The notes: a model not told the origin generated them from the letters alone. Counted from the stretch's first letter, positions 1 through 10,071 are shown. The stretch is DNA of 64,000 nucleotides from Hoeflea_A sp040932035 (GCF_040932035.1 NZ_JBFRBB010000004.1:434001-498000); one strand, 5' to 3'. Numbers and translations are program-made.

Positions 1-504
1 CCCGACAAGGATAACCCCGCTTGCCCCGGCGGCGTCGGCCGTGCGGATAATGGTGCCAAGATTGCCGGGGTCGCGCACCCGGTCGAGCGCCACATAGGTC
101 TCATCCCTAGTTGGGTGCAGATCTTCGAGCCCGGCATAGCGTTGTTCGAACACACCGCAAACCATTTGGGGGTTGTCCCGGCGTGTGATTGCCGAAAGTA
201 CCTTGTCGGAGACCTCTAGCACTAGCCCGCCATGAGCGACGGTCCGTGCTGCCACCTGTTCGACCGCCGCATTGCTCTTGGCCGCTTTCGAATAGATCAG
301 TGTCCGGATATGCCAGTCCTGATCCAGCGCATCGATAATCAGCTTCAGCCCCTCGGCCATGAAACTCGATGTGCGGTCGCGGTTCTTTTTCAGAGCCAGC
401 GCGCGGATATCCTTGATGATCGGATTGCTCAGGCTGGTGATTTCCTTGACCTGACCGACACGTGGCTTGCGGTCTGTGTGGGAGCCGGGATTGTTGTGCG
501 TCAT
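1..504 (-). CDS. TrmH/SpoU-family RNA 2'-O-methyltransferase, 3' end outside the window
   Basis: This partial gene encodes the first 168 residues of a SpoU-type enzyme that transfers a methyl group from S-adenosylmethionine to a ribose 2'-OH in rRNA or tRNA. The amino-terminal substrate-binding domain is present (about residues 20-110). The start of the knotted SPOUT domain is recognisable from DRVRDPGNLGTIIRTADAAG near residues 143-162, whose NLGTIIRTA segment is SpoU motif 1. The catalytic carboxy-terminal half lies beyond base 1. The ATG overlaps the stop of the upstream methyltransferase gene as ATGA, so the two are translationally coupled. It could act on 23S rRNA (RlmB-like), but the exact target cannot be decided from this fragment. 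Confidence 0.85.
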   Translation of the reverse strand, partial: MTHNNPGSHTDRKPRVGQVKEITSLSNPIIKDIRALALKKNRDRTSSFMAEGLKLIIDALDQDWHIRTLIYSKAAKSNAAVEQVAARTVAHGGLVLEVSDKVLSAITRRDNPQMVCGVFEQRYAGLEDLHPTRDETYVALDRVRDPGNLGTIIRTADAAGASGVILVG

Positions 505-1526
505 GGGTTCACCCAGCGGCTGAAGAGGGATGTCGACAGGGCCCGTCCGGCCGATTGCTCGCGCAGAATGAGTTCGCCCGATTCCACCAACCCGCCGGCG
601 CCGCGCATCGTCTCGCGCATGAGCTCGTGTATCGAATAGAAGGACGCCCGGATGGAATAGACCGTCAGCACCAGCGCAACCGCCTGCGGGCTAAGGATCG
701 AACGGCAGATATCGAGCATTGCCGGCAGGTGGTCGAAGAGCTGCCAGACCTCGCCATTGGGTCCGCGGCCGAATTTCGGCGGATCAGTCAATATGATGTC
801 GTAGCTGTTGCCGCGCCGCTCTTCGCGGGCGATAAACTTCATAGCGTCATCGCATATCCAGCGGATCGGTTTGTCCTCCAACCCTGCCAGTGCCTGGTTT
901 TCGCGCGCCCAGCCGATGGCTTTCTTCGATGCGTCGACATGGGTCACCTCGGCGCCGCCTGCCGCCGCGATCAGTGAGGCAACCCCCGTATAGCCAAAGA
1001 GGTTGAGCACATTCAGCGTCCGGTCGCTGGAGCGGATCCGGTCTTGCATCCAGCGCCAGTGTGCCATCTGCTCCGGGAAAACCCCAACGTGACGAAATGA
1101 CGTGAAGCGCCCGTAAAAATCGACATCCAGGAGCCGCATGGGCCAGGTCTCGCCCAGGGGCGTTGCGGGAAATTTCCAGCGCCCCAGCCCATCTTCGTCC
1201 GTATCGCCGGTGAAAATTGCGTCGGCGTCCGACCAGTCGGCATCGCCCAAGGCCCGCGGCCACAGTGCCTGCGCCTCCGGGCGCACGATGCGGTAGGGGC
1301 CATATCGCTCGAGCTTTTCGCCGTTGCCGCTGTCGATGAGGCGAAAACCCTCGGCTGCGGCCGTTTCGAGTATGACCGGAATGTTCTCAGCCGGTCGCTC
1401 GCCGCTGCGCGGTGGCCGGTCCGGTGCGGAAAGGCTCTGGGCATTTGCCGGCGATGGGTGTTGACCTGCATTCTTGCGGGGCGTTTTTTCGGCCCTGCGG
1501 ACAGGTTCCCGGTTCCCGGCTCGCAT
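501..1526 (-). CDS. Class I SAM-dependent rRNA (cytosine-C5/guanine) methyltransferase, RlmI/RlmK-like
   Basis: The product (341 residues from the chosen ATG) is a cytoplasmic Rossmann-fold methyltransferase of the COG1092 type. The SAM-binding motif is NVLNLFGYTGVASLIAAAGG. It is followed by the acidic strand end VTHVDASKKAIGWA and the catalytic-loop signature ILTDPPKFGRG. The first 60 or so residues are basic, proline-rich and poorly conserved. An upstream TTG at 1586 would add 20 residues, but the ATG at 1526 is preceded by AAGGG at a good distance. It heads a two-gene unit with the SpoU methyltransferase (ATGA overlap), consistent with a joint role in ribosome RNA modification. The specific modified base is inferred only at family level. 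Confidence 0.85.
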   Translation of the reverse strand: MRAGNREPVRRAEKTPRKNAGQHPSPANAQSLSAPDRPPRSGERPAENIPVILETAAAEGFRLIDSGNGEKLERYGPYRIVRPEAQALWPRALGDADWSDADAIFTGDTDEDGLGRWKFPATPLGETWPMRLLDVDFYGRFTSFRHVGVFPEQMAHWRWMQDRIRSSDRTLNVLNLFGYTGVASLIAAAGGAEVTHVDASKKAIGWARENQALAGLEDKPIRWICDDAMKFIAREERRGNSYDIILTDPPKFGRGPNGEVWQLFDHLPAMLDICRSILSPQAVALVLTVYSIRASFYSIHELMRETMRGAGGLVESGELILREQSAGRALSTSLFSRWVNP

Positions 1527-1737
1527 TGTCCTGCCCTTCGGCCCTTGTTTCTTGCGCTGTGGGTTTCGCCGTTGTTTTTCTTTCAAGAAATCGTCCGTTC
1601 AGTTTTCCGTCGGCACCGCTCTGCTGCTGCAAGCAAATAGCACTAGAGTCCCCCTTGGCAAAGGCGTTTTGTCGCGGCATAGGTTAACCAGCAAGATACC
1701 AGGTCCGAATGGCCGGCGCAGAGGGAAGGACAGTCAC

Positions 1738-2184
1738 ATGGAAATGAATGGTGAAGAACGCATCGCCGCATCAAGAGACGTCGTATGGGCAGCGCTCAAT
1801 AATCCGGAGATCCTGCGGCAATGCATTCCCGGCTGCCAGTCTCTGGAAATGATATCGGACAACGAAATGTCGGCGGCGGTAAAACTGAAAGTCGGGCCGG
1901 TGTCAGCAACCTTCAAGGGCGCCGTTACGCTTGAAAACATCAACGCCCCGGAAAGCTACACCATCACGGGAGAAGGCAAGGGCGGCATTGCCGGATTCGC
2001 CAAGGGCGGTGCGGATGTGGTTCTGCGCGAGGACGGCGCCGAGACAATCCTGACTTATGACGTCAAGGCGCAGGTCGGCGGCAAGCTCGCACAACTGGGT
2101 TCAAGGCTGATCGACTCGACGTCGAAGAAACTGGCTGGTCAGTTTTTCGCAAGTTTCGGCGAAGTGGTCGGCAACGCCTCCTGA
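1738..2184 (+). CDS. CoxG-like SRPBCC-domain protein
   Basis: This 148-residue protein matches the carbon monoxide dehydrogenase subunit G (CoxG) family, a START/SRPBCC-fold protein. The amino end has the typical VWAALNNPEILRQCIPGCQS segment, and the middle has the usual VGPVSATFKG. In CO oxidisers CoxG helps anchor or mature the molybdenum CO dehydrogenase. No coxMSL or other molybdenum hydroxylase gene is near, so its role here is unknown and may be lipid or hydrophobic ligand binding. It is divergent from the methyltransferase pair and converges on the OCD-family gene, with 5 bases between stops. An in-frame ATG six bases downstream is an alternative start. Confidence 0.8.
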   Translation: MEMNGEERIAASRDVVWAALNNPEILRQCIPGCQSLEMISDNEMSAAVKLKVGPVSATFKGAVTLENINAPESYTITGEGKGGIAGFAKGGADVVLREDGAETILTYDVKAQVGGKLAQLGSRLIDSTSKKLAGQFFASFGEVVGNAS

Positions 2185-2189
2185 TACGA

Positions 2190-3164
2190 TCAGCCGGTCG
2201 GCTTTGCCAGGCGCTGCCACACAAGACATCCGGCGGCAAAATCTTCAAGTGAAGCGCCGGTCGATTTGAACAGGGTGATCTCATCCGGGTCTGAACGGCC
2301 GGCGTGCTCGCCTTTGCACAGCATGGCAAGATCGGCGACAACATCGGACCTGTCGATCAGGCCGGCCTCCAGCGGCTGGACGATATCGCCGCCCTCCTTG
2401 AGCGCGCCGCCAAATGTATCGACGAACAGTGTCGAACGGCGCACGGCCTCGTCGTCGCTTTCGCGCAATTGCGGTGTAAACGCGCCGACCAGATCGAGAT
2501 GGGTTCCCGGCGACAGCCACGCGCCCTCGATCAGCGGCTGCGACGTTATGGTAGCCGCTGAAACGATGTCGGCGTCGGCAATCGCTGCAGCGCGATCTTC
2601 GCTCACCGTGACCTCAAACGCCTCTCCTGCAAGTTCCATGGCAAGTTTTTCGGCGTTTTCGGCATTCCGGTTCCACAGGGTAACCTGGCGGATCGGATGA
2701 ACGGCGGCATGGGCGCGGATGAGATAGGGCGCCAGCTTGCCGGCGCCGATCATCGCCATCGATGCAGCGCCTTGCCGCGCAAGATAACGCCCGGCCAGAG
2801 CCGAGGCCGCCGCCGTGCGCCACAGGGTCAGCTTCTGGCCGTCGATAAGGGCCAGCGGTTCGCCGGTTTTCCCGTCGGACAGAAGATACACGCCCATGAC
2901 CGCAGGTTTGCCGACAAGGTTATTGTCCGGGCTTACGGTCACGATCTTGACGCCCATGAACCCGTCGCCCTCGAAGCCGTCCTGCGCAAAATCGCTCCAG
3001 GCGGGCATCAAAAGCATGGTGCTGTCAGCGCCTTTTGGACGCTCCACCGTATGGTGATGACGCACGGGCGCGCGCACGCCGCCGGAAAAAGCGCGGGCCA
3101 GTTCATCGATAAGCATCGGAAAGTCGAGCAGACTGTCGACCTGGTCGGCGGATATGATTTTCAT
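2190..3164 (-). CDS. Ornithine cyclodeaminase / mu-crystallin family protein
   Basis: The 324-residue product has the two-domain architecture of the OCD/mu-crystallin family: an amino-terminal substrate domain around GVKIVTVSPDN, and a Rossmann dinucleotide domain with MAMIGAGKLAPYLIRAH near residues 137-153. Members include ornithine cyclodeaminase, alanine dehydrogenase and delta1-pyrroline-2-carboxylate reductase. All use NAD(P)(H), acting on or making imino or amino acids. The specific reaction cannot be assigned from the sequence, and no proline or hydroxyproline catabolic neighbours are present. The gene lies 18 bases downstream of a LapA-like gene on the same strand and may be cotranscribed with it. 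Confidence 0.85.
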   Translation of the reverse strand: MKIISADQVDSLLDFPMLIDELARAFSGGVRAPVRHHHTVERPKGADSTMLLMPAWSDFAQDGFEGDGFMGVKIVTVSPDNNLVGKPAVMGVYLLSDGKTGEPLALIDGQKLTLWRTAAASALAGRYLARQGAASMAMIGAGKLAPYLIRAHAAVHPIRQVTLWNRNAENAEKLAMELAGEAFEVTVSEDRAAAIADADIVSAATITSQPLIEGAWLSPGTHLDLVGAFTPQLRESDDEAVRRSTLFVDTFGGALKEGGDIVQPLEAGLIDRSDVVADLAMLCKGEHAGRSDPDEITLFKSTGASLEDFAAGCLVWQRLAKPTG

Positions 3165-3182
3165 ATTGTGCGGTCCGCAGGG

Positions 3183-3521
3183 CTACGCCGATGTCAGCGA
3201 CTTGCCGCTGGTAACCGATTCAGCTCGCTCGCGCTGCCTGTCTGCTTCCGTGTGCCAGCGCACCGCTTCCTTGGCCTCCTTGCGCGCCTGTTTGCGGTAC
3301 CGGCCCTGTTTGAACCAGGTTGCGAGTGAACCGACCACCATGCCGATCATCAGGGCGATGAAAAGGAACACAAAAAAAGGCGCGCTGACGGAAAGAACCG
3401 AATCGCCGGGATCAAAGGGGTTGAGCGCCAGGGTGACGAAATTCCTGTTGGCGACCGAAAGAACAATCAGAACGATCGCAACCGGGACTAGAATAATAAA
3501 GTTGATCAGTTTTCTGGTCAT
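3183..3521 (-). CDS. LapA-domain (DUF1049) inner-membrane protein
   Basis: A 112-residue membrane protein with two hydrophobic helices: LINFIILVPVAIVLIVLSVA near the amino end and APFFVFLFIALMIGMVVGSL in the middle. A charged tail (about residues 72-112) is rich in Arg, Lys and Glu. This is the layout of the lipopolysaccharide assembly protein A domain. In E. coli, LapA works with LapB to control LpxC turnover, but a separate lapB is not in view. The start was set at ATG 3521, which follows an AAAGG-type ribosome site. It is the first gene of a likely pair with the OCD-family gene. Confidence 0.75.
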   Translation of the reverse strand: MTRKLINFIILVPVAIVLIVLSVANRNFVTLALNPFDPGDSVLSVSAPFFVFLFIALMIGMVVGSLATWFKQGRYRKQARKEAKEAVRWHTEADRQRERAESVTSGKSLTSA

Positions 3522-3601
3522 CGCATCCGAACCTTTTGAGATGTGGCACGAATAGCACCGCAATCAGATACGCGCCAGAGCAAGTTGCACGCATGCGGCA
3601 A

Positions 3602-3621
3602 ATGCGCCCCGTGGGGCGCAT
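3602..3621. repeat. Perfect GC-rich inverted repeat between ihfB and the LapA-like gene
   Basis: ATGCGCCC and GGGCGCAT flank a CGTG loop, giving a very stable 8-bp hairpin between two genes of the same strand. On the minus strand it is followed by ATTTGCC rather than a clear T-run. It may be a weak terminator or an mRNA 3'-end stabiliser for ihfB. Confidence 0.5.
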
Positions 3622-3656
3622 CGATGCATTCCGGCTCCTGATTTACGATGCTGCGC

Positions 3657-3947
3657 TTAGCCTTCACCGCCCGGATTGAGGCGTTCGCGCAACTCCTTGC
3701 CTGTCTTGAAAAACGGTACCCATTTTTCCTCGACAAAGACCGATTCACCGGTGCGCGGATTGCGACCGGATCGCGACGGTCGATTCTTGACGGAAAACGC
3801 GCCAAATCCTCGAAGCTCGACGCGGTTGCCCTCGGCGAGCGCGTCCGTCACCTCATCCAGTATCGCATTAACGATGTTCTCCACATCGCGATGGTACAGA
3901 TGCGGATTGCGGGCGGCAATTATATGCACTAACTCCGACTTGATCAC
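3657..3947 (-). CDS. ihfB: Integration host factor subunit beta
   Basis: The 96-residue protein is a DNA-bending HU/IHF-family subunit that pairs with IHF-alpha. It shows the full family pattern: RVELRGFGAFSVKNRPSRSG, containing the GFG turn, and the beta-arm segment GRNPRTGESV with the Pro that intercalates DNA. The start was placed on GTG 3947 because GAGGGGA lies 6-7 bases upstream and the product then begins MIKSELV, as rhizobial IhfB proteins do. An ATG five codons upstream would overlap that ribosome site. It is 20 bases downstream of sppA, an arrangement also known in other alphaproteobacteria. Confidence 0.95.
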   Translation of the reverse strand: MIKSELVHIIAARNPHLYHRDVENIVNAILDEVTDALAEGNRVELRGFGAFSVKNRPSRSGRNPRTGESVFVEEKWVPFFKTGKELRERLNPGGEG

Positions 3948-3967
3948 GGTTGTTCCCCTCATCCGTG

Positions 3968-4936
3968 CTATTGTTCTGCCGGGCCAAATTGCCAAACAGA
4001 AACAAGGCCGTCAAGGAACAACTTGCGTTCGGCGAGTTGACGCAACTGATCTGCAAACGGAATCGAGCCGCCTTCCAGCGCCGTCAGCAGCCGGACCATC
4101 GCATTGCCGAACAGCAACTCGCTGCTCGATTTGCGCCGTTCCCATTCAACAATCTTCAGAGATTCCGCGACGCCTTTGCCGGTCAGATAGGTGCGGATTT
4201 CCGCCTCTCCGCCGATAATATCGACGAGGCCGTTGCCTGCCGCCTGTCGCCCTGTGAAGATGCTGCCGTCCGCAAGTTTGAGCGCATCGGCCCGTGACAG
4301 GCCCCGCCTGTCTGCAACAAGATCGACGAACCAGTTGTAGGAATCGTTGATCATCGAGCGGATCATTGCCTTGGCTTCATCGCTGGCCGCATGGAACGGC
4401 GAGGGCTCCGCTTTCAGCGGCGCTGATTTGATTTCCTGAACGGACACGCCGACCTTCTCAAGCAGACCGGAGACCTGAGCGTATTGGAATATGACACCTA
4501 TGGATCCGACAATGGACGTGTCGCCCGCAACGATATAGTCCGTACCGCAGGCAATCATGTAGGCCGCCGAGGCGGCCAGGGTACGCACTTCGGCGACGAC
4601 CGGCTTGTCGGCCGCAACAGCGCGAACGGCGTTGTAGAGGGTTTCGCCGCCATAGGACGTACCGCCCGGTGATTCGAGCCGGATGATCAGCGCCTTTACG
4701 CGATCGCTCTTGCGGATCGTCTCGAGCCGTTCGATCATCTCGGTGTCGTCGGTAATGACCCCCGAAATCGTGACCCGGGCTATATGGGCCGTTGATTTGC
4801 CGGCGATGGAATCGGAAGCGCTGTTGCTCACAACGAGGCCTGCAATGCCCGCGAGTACGACAACAAGTGCGACAACGCGCCAGAATGTCAGTTTTCGCCG
4901 CAGGCGGCGGCGATCGGCTATGCCACTTTGATCCAT
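3968..4936 (-). CDS. sppA: Signal peptide peptidase SppA, short form
   Basis: The 322-residue product is a membrane-anchored serine/lysine protease that degrades cleaved signal peptides. One transmembrane helix is seen at about residues 19-38. The catalytic pair is Ser123 in the TLAASAAYM motif and Lys175 in APLKAEPSPF. The spacing of 52 residues equals that between Ser147 and Lys199 of the Bacillus subtilis enzyme. The length fits the short single-domain SppA rather than the 67-kDa E. coli form. ATG 4936 was chosen so that a short basic segment precedes the helix. The gene leads into ihfB and is divergent from lptC. Confidence 0.93.
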   Translation of the reverse strand: MDQSGIADRRRLRRKLTFWRVVALVVVLAGIAGLVVSNSASDSIAGKSTAHIARVTISGVITDDTEMIERLETIRKSDRVKALIIRLESPGGTSYGGETLYNAVRAVAADKPVVAEVRTLAASAAYMIACGTDYIVAGDTSIVGSIGVIFQYAQVSGLLEKVGVSVQEIKSAPLKAEPSPFHAASDEAKAMIRSMINDSYNWFVDLVADRRGLSRADALKLADGSIFTGRQAAGNGLVDIIGGEAEIRTYLTGKGVAESLKIVEWERRKSSSELLFGNAMVRLLTALEGGSIPFADQLRQLAERKLFLDGLVSVWQFGPAEQ

Positions 4937-4996
4937 TGCTCCAATCCGTGTCCGTTCAACCATGTGTCGATATTGGACCATTGAAATAGCAGATTG

Positions 4997-5010
4997 ATGC
5001 CCATGGGCAT
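4997..5010. promoter_or_regulatory. 14-bp perfect palindrome in the sppA/lptC divergent region
   Basis: ATGCCCATGGGCAT is a perfect palindrome within the 250-bp region between the two divergent genes. An outer TTGATG and CATCAA flank it imperfectly. It has the size of a dimeric repressor operator. No regulator can be named. Confidence 0.35.
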
Positions 5011-5186
5011 AACATCAATTTACAATCTGAAAAAAAACGTTGAATGAGACTATTGCACCGCACACAATTACCACATTGGGTCTGTATGCGCCCTGTACCA
5101 TGTGATAAGTTCTGCCCAGCAAGGTGTTGGGCGCAGATGTTTTTGCGTTGGCCGGAATCAAGCCGGCCGGGGGAATACGGACATTT

Positions 5187-5861
5187 ATGAGCAGTGCAAG
5201 GGCAATACCGGACCGGCGCCACAGGAGTAGAAGTGACTACGCCGCGGCGATTCGGCATTCGAAAAGAGTTAAACTGCTGAAGCTGGTTTTTCCGACAGCA
5301 ACGGTGTTTGCCGTCATTGCATTTGTCGGCTCGACGATGATATCGCGCGCGCTGCCGGAAGGAGCGTCGATCGACAGTGCGGCAATATCGGACGGTAAGA
5401 TCGTTATGAGCAATCCGATCATGACCGGTCAGCTTGGTGACGACAAGAGTTACTCCGTCAAGGCCGTCCGTGCCATACAGGAAATTTCCGCTCAGTCGGT
5501 GATTCGGCTGGAGGACATCGTGGCGGATTTCCCGTTCACCGGATCGGAAACCGCAGTGCTCAGCGCCATCAGCGGCATATACCATCGGGATGAGGAATTT
5601 CTGTCGCTTGATCAGCCATTTACTGTGACAACCGAAGCAGGTATGACGGCCGAACTGGAGTCGGCGCATATTGACATCAAGAGCGGCAAACTTACTTCGG
5701 ATCAACAGGTCAGGATCGACACAAGCCAGGCGACGCTGGTTGCCCAGTCGCTGACCATGGAAAACAATGGAGCAATGATCACCTTCGACAAAGGTGTTCG
5801 CATGACAATAAAGCCCGGAGCGGTCGAAGCTGCATCCGCGACTGAGGGGAGCGGCAGTTGA
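5187..5861 (+). CDS. lptC: LPS export ABC transporter periplasmic protein LptC
   Basis: The 224-residue protein is the bitopic LptC component of the Lpt bridge. It accepts LPS from the LptB2FG complex and passes it to LptA. A basic amino terminus is followed by one transmembrane helix (VFPTATVFAVIAFVGSTMIS, about residues 34-53). The rest is a periplasmic beta-jellyroll domain rich in alternating hydrophobic residues. ATG 5187 gives an amino end of the usual length. It starts the lptC-lptA-lptB-rpoN-hpf-ptsN series, an order conserved in rhizobia. Primary identity among LptC proteins is low, so the call leans partly on position. Confidence 0.88.
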   Translation: MSSARAIPDRRHRSRSDYAAAIRHSKRVKLLKLVFPTATVFAVIAFVGSTMISRALPEGASIDSAAISDGKIVMSNPIMTGQLGDDKSYSVKAVRAIQEISAQSVIRLEDIVADFPFTGSETAVLSAISGIYHRDEEFLSLDQPFTVTTEAGMTAELESAHIDIKSGKLTSDQQVRIDTSQATLVAQSLTMENNGAMITFDKGVRMTIKPGAVEAASATEGSGS

Positions 5862-5880
5862 TCGGCGCTCCTGACGAAGG

Positions 5881-6444
5881 ATGAAGCCAATGTATTGCTG
5901 TCTCCGAACTGGACTGTCCTGCGTGCTCGCCCTTGGCATGTTCCTGTCCGTCTCGATTTCCACCGGAGCACGCGCGCAGGAAGGAAGCGCCGGTCGTCTT
6001 GAAGGGCTTGCCCTTTCCGGCGATCAGCCCATTCAGATTGAAAGCGACAAGCTGCAGGTGCAGGACGAAAAAGGCACCGCCATATTCAGCGGCAACGTCA
6101 AGGTCGTGCAGGGCAAGACGACGATGCAGTCGGGACACATGACTGTCTATTACGCCAAGGAAGAGGGCGCTTCGACAACCGGCTCGTCCAAGATCGATCG
6201 CATCGATGTCAAGGACAAGGTCTATATCAAGTCGGAAAACCAGGAGGCGACTGCCGACCGGGGTGTTTTTGACATGATTTCCGAAACAGTGGAACTGACC
6301 GGAGAGCGCGTTGTTCTGTCAGAGGGCGAAAACGTTTTTGTGGGGTGCAAACTCACGGTTTTTGTGAAATCGGGTGAAGCCAAGCTGGAAGCCTGCGGCA
6401 AACGTGTGAAGATTCAGCTCGATCCCAAGTCGAGGAAAAAATAG
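5881..6444 (+). CDS. lptA: LPS transport periplasmic protein LptA
   Basis: The 187-residue product is the soluble periplasmic OstA/LptA protein that polymerises into the LPS bridge across the periplasm. A signal peptide is evident (hydrophobic stretch about residues 8-27, cleavage likely after ARA). The mature part has the OstA pattern: PIQIESDKLQVQDEKGTAIF, then SGNVKVVQGKTTMQSGHM. The start lies 19 bases after the lptC stop, behind a GAAGG ribosome site. The basic carboxy end (PKSRKK) is ordinary for the family. Confidence 0.93.
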   Translation: MKPMYCCLRTGLSCVLALGMFLSVSISTGARAQEGSAGRLEGLALSGDQPIQIESDKLQVQDEKGTAIFSGNVKVVQGKTTMQSGHMTVYYAKEEGASTTGSSKIDRIDVKDKVYIKSENQEATADRGVFDMISETVELTGERVVLSEGENVFVGCKLTVFVKSGEAKLEACGKRVKIQLDPKSRKK

Positions 6445-6599
6445 CGCATTCTGCGCGTTTTCGACCGGTCTTTCCATTGCCGTAAGATTTTAATGTTGAA
6501 ATACGTTGATATGTGCTTCGCAAAGCACCATTACAGTCGGATGGATCAACGCACGCATATTCGCTCTGGGAACGACCGGTATTGACCTTCATTTCAGCT

Positions 6600-7412
6600 A
6601 TGTTCAGGGGCAGGTCCGGTGGCGACGTCAAAAGTCGGCCATCCAAGCAATTTCCGCAATCGGCCGGCCAGAGCGAACGTGAACGCTATGAAGGCACGCT
6701 CATTGCCCGCAACCTCACCAAAACCTACAAGTCGCGCCGCGTCGTAAACGGCGTTTCGCTGGGCGTGCGAAGGGGCGAAGCTGTCGGATTGCTGGGTCCA
6801 AACGGCGCCGGCAAGACCACCTGTTTTTACATGATCACCGGCCTGGTGCCGGTTGATGAGGGAACGATCCGCATAGACGGCAACGATGTGACCCAGATGC
6901 CGATGTATCGCCGTGCACGCCTTGGTGTCGGCTATCTGCCGCAGGAAGCCTCCATTTTCAGGGGATTGAGCGTCGAGGCCAATATTCGCGCCGTCCTGGA
7001 AGTTGTCGAGCGCGACAAGGCCGTGCGCGAGAGGAAACTGGACGAGCTGCTCAACGAATTCAGCATCGATCATCTGCGCGCCGCGCCTTCCATTTCGCTT
7101 TCCGGCGGCGAACGCCGGCGTCTCGAGATTGCGCGGGCGCTTGCTTCCGATCCGACATTTATGCTTCTTGACGAACCGTTTGCCGGTGTCGATCCGATAG
7201 CTGTATCCGACATACAGGCGCTTGTGCGGCATCTGACCCAGCGTGGCATCGGCGTTTTGATCACCGACCACAATGTGCGCGAAACGCTGGGGCTGATCGA
7301 TCGTGCCTATATTATTCACGCCGGTAAGGTGCTGACCCACGGGCGGGCAAAGGACATCGTCGAAAATCCGGATGTCCGGCGGCTTTATCTTGGCGAGGGA
7401 TTCCGGCTTTGA
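6600..7412 (+). CDS. lptB: LPS export ABC transporter ATP-binding protein LptB
   Basis: The 270-residue cytoplasmic ATPase energises LPS extraction from the inner membrane. Walker A is GPNGAGKTT. The ABC signature LSGGERRRLEIARAL and Walker B FMLLDEPFAGVDP are followed by the H-loop ITDHNVRE, all typical of LptB. ATG 6600 was chosen. The preceding 29 open codons lack a good ribosome site, and about 25 residues of variable sequence still precede the conserved EGTLIARNLTKTY segment, as in rhizobial homologues. It lies between lptA and rpoN. The 155-bp gap from lptA contains no obvious terminator. Confidence 0.95.
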   Translation: MFRGRSGGDVKSRPSKQFPQSAGQSERERYEGTLIARNLTKTYKSRRVVNGVSLGVRRGEAVGLLGPNGAGKTTCFYMITGLVPVDEGTIRIDGNDVTQMPMYRRARLGVGYLPQEASIFRGLSVEANIRAVLEVVERDKAVRERKLDELLNEFSIDHLRAAPSISLSGGERRRLEIARALASDPTFMLLDEPFAGVDPIAVSDIQALVRHLTQRGIGVLITDHNVRETLGLIDRAYIIHAGKVLTHGRAKDIVENPDVRRLYLGEGFRL

Positions 7413-7479
7413 TCGCCCCGGGCGAGACCGGTTTCCGCCGCACCGAATTTACTGTAGCCGAAAGTCCTGCAGCTAAAAC

Positions 7480-7508
7480 CTTGACATTTGCCGCTAAAAA
7501 GCAATTTT
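7480..7508 (+). promoter_or_regulatory. Weak candidate promoter for rpoN
   Basis: CTTGAC at 7480-7485 matches the rhizobial -35 consensus exactly. With a 17-base spacer the -10 would be AATTTT at 7503-7508, a poor match. It lies 75 bases upstream of rpoN and might add to readthrough from lptB. Confidence 0.3.
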
Positions 7509-7582
7509 TGGGCCAGTTTTTATCGGCGGCATGCCGCTTGCCGAAAAATATTGGTTGATACGGCACAGGTAGTTCCGGGTAT

Positions 7583-9115
<1,533 letters not shown>

Positions 9116-9422
9116 ACCGGGCCGCGCTGTTAATCCGGTCCCAAAACGGGAAAACAGGCTCAGGGGGCATATATTTAGCGTAGAAACGGTTTTATGAGGG
9201 TGTTCCTGGCAGGTTCTTGAGCCCGCGCGCATTGACATTTCGGCCATCTCGCCTTAAAGCCGCCGCGTCCGCGGGCCAGATAGCCTCAACAGGCTAAAAA
9301 CAGGTTAGGACGGTTTTGCACAGCCGCGTCCCCAAAGCATCGAATTGAACGCCATTCGACTTGGATGGTGTGACAGACTCGCATAGACTGACCAAAACGG
9401 CAAAAAGAAGAAGGGTTGTACA
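9116..9422. other. 307-bp intergenic region between rpoN and hpf
   Basis: No gene is seen. It contains a small hairpin (TAGCC-tcaaca-GGCTA, near 9281-9296) and an ATTGAC at 9231-9236 with no convincing -10 element 17 bases on. I looked for a sigma-54 promoter and found no GG-N10-GC pair that fits. A separate promoter for hpf is plausible here but cannot be placed. Confidence 0.5.
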
Positions 9423-9995
9423 ATGAGCGTACGCGTATCGGGCAAGCATATGGAAATCGGAGAGACCTTCCGTACGCGAATTGAAGATCGGATTGGCGAT
9501 GCGGTCACGAAGTATTTCGACGGTGGCTTTTCCAGCCAGGTAACAGTCGAGAAGTCCGGCTCCCGTTTTTCAACCGATTGTCTTGTCCATCTCGACACCG
9601 GCGCTTCTTTGCAGGCAACCGGACAGGCTCAGGAACCGCAGGCGAGTTTTGATGCGGCCGCCGAACGGGTGGAAAAGCGCTTGCGACGGTACAAGCGCCG
9701 CCTGAAGGACCATCATTCTGGAAATCATGCCAACAGCGCTGAGGTTGCGTACCGGGTAATGGATTCCGGCACGAATGATGAAGAAGAGCTTCCCGAGGAC
9801 TACGCGCCCGCAATCGTGGCCGAGTCTTCAAAGATCGTGAAGACCATGACCGTTGCTAGCGCTGTCATGGCACTGGATATGACTGATAATCCGGTTCTTG
9901 TATTTCGCAATGCTGGCAACAACGAAGTGAACGTTGTGTATCGTCGTAACGACGGAAATATCGGCTGGATCGATACCGCCGATATCAAGTCATAA
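9423..9995 (+). CDS. hpf: Ribosome hibernation promoting factor, long form
   Basis: The 190-residue protein binds the 30S subunit and promotes 100S ribosome dimers in resting cells. The amino-terminal S30AE domain (residues 1-105) ends in the basic helix FDAAAERVEKRLRRYKRRLK. After a linker, a carboxy-terminal domain (about residues 130-190) shows the long-HPF signature KTMTVASAVMALDMTDNPVL and VVYRRNDGNIGWI. This long form dimerises ribosomes without a partner RMF protein. Its place between rpoN and ptsN is conserved in proteobacteria. Older literature calls the rhizobial gene a sigma-54 modulation protein. Confidence 0.95.
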   Translation: MSVRVSGKHMEIGETFRTRIEDRIGDAVTKYFDGGFSSQVTVEKSGSRFSTDCLVHLDTGASLQATGQAQEPQASFDAAAERVEKRLRRYKRRLKDHHSGNHANSAEVAYRVMDSGTNDEEELPEDYAPAIVAESSKIVKTMTVASAVMALDMTDNPVLVFRNAGNNEVNVVYRRNDGNIGWIDTADIKS

Positions 9996-10071
9996 ACAGC
10001 CCATTTTGGGACCGCGGGCGGCTTGGCGCGCTGTCCGGCAAACATAATATTCGACACTCGAGGAACTGGCG

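Noticed and set aside
4956..5963. 335-codon minus-strand frame across lptC
   Set aside because: It covers lptC and part of lptA in antisense with a Cys/Arg/His-rich composition typical of shadow translation.
9116..9422. Possible sigma-54 promoter before hpf
   Set aside because: CTGGCAGG-N3-TTGAGC and ACGGTTTTGCAC were examined, but neither gives a GG and GC pair ten bases apart.
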